A stretch of DNA of 64,000 nucleotides from positions 31,296,128 through 31,360,127 of the forward strand of contig CM057154.1 of NCBI GenBank assembly GCA_029962745.1, in the 5' to 3' direction. The translations under genes and the position numbers were made by a program. Origin of the DNA: Echinometra lucunter. Lineage: Eukaryota > Echinodermata > Echinoidea > Camarodonta > Echinometridae. The notes under the pieces are model-generated. The model searched no databases. It worked only from the letters and a program-made list of their open reading frames with translations, and was not told the DNA's origin. Below are positions 61,637 to 64,000 of this stretch, in pieces (positions within the stretch are counted from its first letter, which is position 1; each line of letters opens with the position of its first letter).

Positions 61637-62224
61637 TTAAAGGAGAATGCAACCCAGGCATCAGTGTGCTCTTAGTGAATGGAGATGACCAAGAAGAGTA
61701 AACAGTGAAAGTTTGAGCAAAATCGGACAATCTGTTCAAGAGTTATGAATTTTGAAAGTTTCAGTAAATCCCTATTACGGGGATCCTTGAGTTGGCAACT
61801 TTGCCAGCATCAGTGATGTCATCATGGACAACTCTCCATTCCTTTTGTGCATAAATCTTCAAATAAATGGATTTTTATGAAATTTCAAGTCAGTAATCAA
61901 CATAATTCTTCCCAAAATGCTTGCAGAATTGATGTAGCCATGTCATACTCAAACAATAAATCAAACAAATTTCTATTTTTCTTGAAAATGAAGAAAATGT
62001 GAAATTCTGTGTACAAAATGAATGGAGAGTTGTCCACAATGACATCACAGATGCTGGTGGAGTTGCCAACTCAGGGATCCACATAATAAGGATTTATTTA
62101 AACTTTCAAAGTTCATAACTCTTGAACAGATTGTCCGATTTTGCTCAAACTTTCACTGTTTACATTTCTCGTTCTTCTTCATTCATTGGAATCACACTGA
62201 TGTCTGGGTTGCATTCTCCTTTAA
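61637..62224. mobile_element. Foldback TTAA element (588 bp), copy 2
   Basis: TTAAAGGAGAATGCAACCCA at the left and TTGCATTCTCCTTTAA at the right bound two long inverted arms, nearly identical in plan and length to 38134-38722. Confidence 0.87.
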
Positions 62225-62830
62225 GCTTGCAAAACTTTGAAACTATGACTAAACTTCAAGTTCTGAAACTACAATAATTGTCCACACATATGACCTGTAA
62301 CTATAGGTAACCATAAGGTTTTGAAGTTACCACAAGTAAACTTTAAGCTTAGAAATGGAAGTGTGAATGTAACTAGATGAAAGCTAAGGTTAAAAGGCAA
62401 ATTATTGAAGGATCGTATTATGTTTTGATACCTTAATAAAACACAAAAATATCTTTTAAAAATTATTGAAGGATCACTACAAGATAGAGCCATCATTTCC
62501 ACATACACAGAGAAAGTACTGGCACCACATTATCTACAACATGAACAAACAACGTGATAAAATACACGCACAAACTTTTTTTTTTTAAATTGTAATAAAA
62601 TCATGTCTCAGAGACTCTGAGTCGATGAATCAAGCCCCACTCCATCGTGCACAATCCAGTCCTGTATATGGAAGTGCCAGAAATCTATTTTGGCTGGTGC
62701 CATCAAGTTTGATCAACATTTAATCATCATCAGCTTTAGGTGGCTGAGAGGCCAACCCATCTTCATGAAAGTCAATATCCATATATCCGTATCATTTTCC
62801 TTGGCTGAGGTTGTCTCATGATCAATATCG

Positions 62831-62923
62831 TTAACCCACTGAATACTATTCCAAAGATAACTCGGGTAGCAGTCTATGGAAAATATGTGTTATAGCAAAA
62901 TCATATCATGCTTGATGGCTTAA
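62831..62923. mobile_element. Mini TTAA element (93 bp), copy e
   Basis: Begins TTAACCCACTGAATACTATT and ends GATGGCTTAA. The internal AGTCTATGGAAAATATGTGT matches copy d in inverted order (ACACACATTTTCCATAGAC), so this copy is in the opposite orientation. Confidence 0.6.
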
Positions 62924-63230
62924 AGGGGGTCTTGGGAACTTCCAAGGAAAATTGATTTTCAGAGGAACATTTATGAAGTTGCTGCTCAGCATAATATTGA
63001 GATGACAAAATCCAGTTAAAAACATATTCACTGAAAATGGATGAGAAGAGTATTGAGATGACGAAATCCAGTTAAATACATATTTGCTGAATATGGACTA
63101 GAAAATGGGGATTCACATGACGAGTAGCTTTATGGTTTTGATTTTATATAAAAAAGTATGTGTACAAATGTCCAGGTTTCCTATACCCCAGGATTACCAT
63201 TGTAAACAAACAAACAAACAAACAAAAAAG

Positions 63231-63304
63231 ATGTATGCAATATGTGATGCAGTGCAGCAGGGTAACTTTAATCTACAAGCTCTGATATCAGATGAGCTAC
63301 CTAG
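63231..63304 (+). CDS. Candidate first exon of a plus-strand gene, ankyrin-like
   Basis: From ATG at 63231 the frame reads MYAICDAVQQGNFNLQALIS then DELP, ending at a strong donor AG|GTAAGC (63305). The pattern D-A-V-x-x-G-N-x-x-x-x-x-x-L-I resembles the first helix pair of an ankyrin repeat (inference). It is preceded by an (AAAC)n run and no pyrimidine tract, so it would be an initial exon rather than an internal one. No second exon was found before the window ends. Confidence 0.28.
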
Positions 63305-64000
63305 GTAAGCCAATAATAAACTTTCTAAAACCCATTATATATCTCCTCAACTTCATCTCATATCAAGCTCTGCAAGGGTGGCTGGCATATCAAAGTTTCA
63401 TATCATTCCGAGGGTCCGTCTTTCCAACCCTCGACAAAATCCGAATTCACACATCTTTCCCTCATATACAGACTACAGTTTCTATGTGAAGGAAGTACCA
63501 GGCTTTCCTTCCAGTTTGATAAGAGTGTTTTTCTTCATATTTTTGGCCCTATTATCCTGCATGGACATATCTTTTTAATAACTCTTAATTCCGTCATTCA
63601 TGCATACGTGTATCACACATTAAAAAATAGGTTCTGGAATCTAAGCATTCTGATTGGTCACCGTTGGGTGTGCATTCATCTTTCCCACCGTCACTATGCG
63701 AAAAAAGTTCCCATCAATAAGTGATAACCACTTCTAAAATTGATAATGCATGTGAATATACTTCTGGCGCTTCTGGCACGTGAAAACCTAATATCATATG
63801 AAATGAATTTAAATTATTCATATTCATTAACATTTACCCACAATCTATTCGATACCAGAATCTCATGTGAGTACCTGCATGACTGCAGTGGTCATATTCT
63901 GATACAAAAATGCAATATTAGAAAGAATTATTTCAAAGGAGATAAAAAAATACCCCCTGCATATGGATTGGAAAAATAACAGATAATCATTGATAATTTT
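63305..64000. other. No feature recognised at the right edge
   Basis: AT-rich sequence. ATTCTGATTGGTCACCG near 63648 is a word common in MITEs, but no element boundary was resolved. Confidence 0.4.

Overview
This is AT-rich animal nuclear DNA: short exons with GT-AG introns, no operons, no prokaryotic gene density, and many small inverted-repeat elements and microsatellites. The frequent ACATGTA-type words, the crowded foldback elements flanked by TTAA, and a protein close to but distinct from vertebrate CaMKK suggest a marine invertebrate deuterostome. A sea urchin or related echinoderm is my best guess (inference, not proven from the sequence).

One gene is unambiguous. It is a calcium/calmodulin-dependent protein kinase kinase (CAMKK1/CAMKK2 family) on the minus strand. 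Thirteen exons lie between 57478 (5'-most visible coding base) and 31760 (stop codon). All splice phases join into one open frame of 611 codons plus stop. The protein has, in order: an acidic, Ser/Pro-rich regulatory N-terminus; a complete kinase domain with the RP-rich insert typical of CaMKK; and a basic-hydrophobic autoinhibitory/calmodulin-binding segment, followed by a very short tail. The exon or exons upstream of 57478 are not resolved. The intron between 39353 and 52137 is 12.8 kb and holds much of the repeat content.

The 31 kb to the left (1-31759) lies downstream of the CAMKK stop and has no recognisable gene. It contains low-complexity pyrimidine tracts, direct duplications, and several families of short non-autonomous DNA elements. 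Two weak plus-strand exon candidates are flagged, at 13636-13719 and 63231-63304; the latter may be the first exon of a divergent, ankyrin-like gene.

The most notable non-genic content is a set of TTAA-bounded elements. These are a 417-bp family (four copies), a foldback family of about 570-590 bp (two close copies plus a relative), and an 85-98 bp mini-family (five copies). One pair is inserted back to back and shares a single TTAA. TTAA target duplication followed by CCC ends is the signature of piggyBac-type transposition. Other inverted-repeat elements, some GC-rich, sit in CAMKK introns, one only 11 nt from a splice donor. No autonomous transposase, reverse transcriptase, rRNA, tRNA or CRISPR array was recognised.
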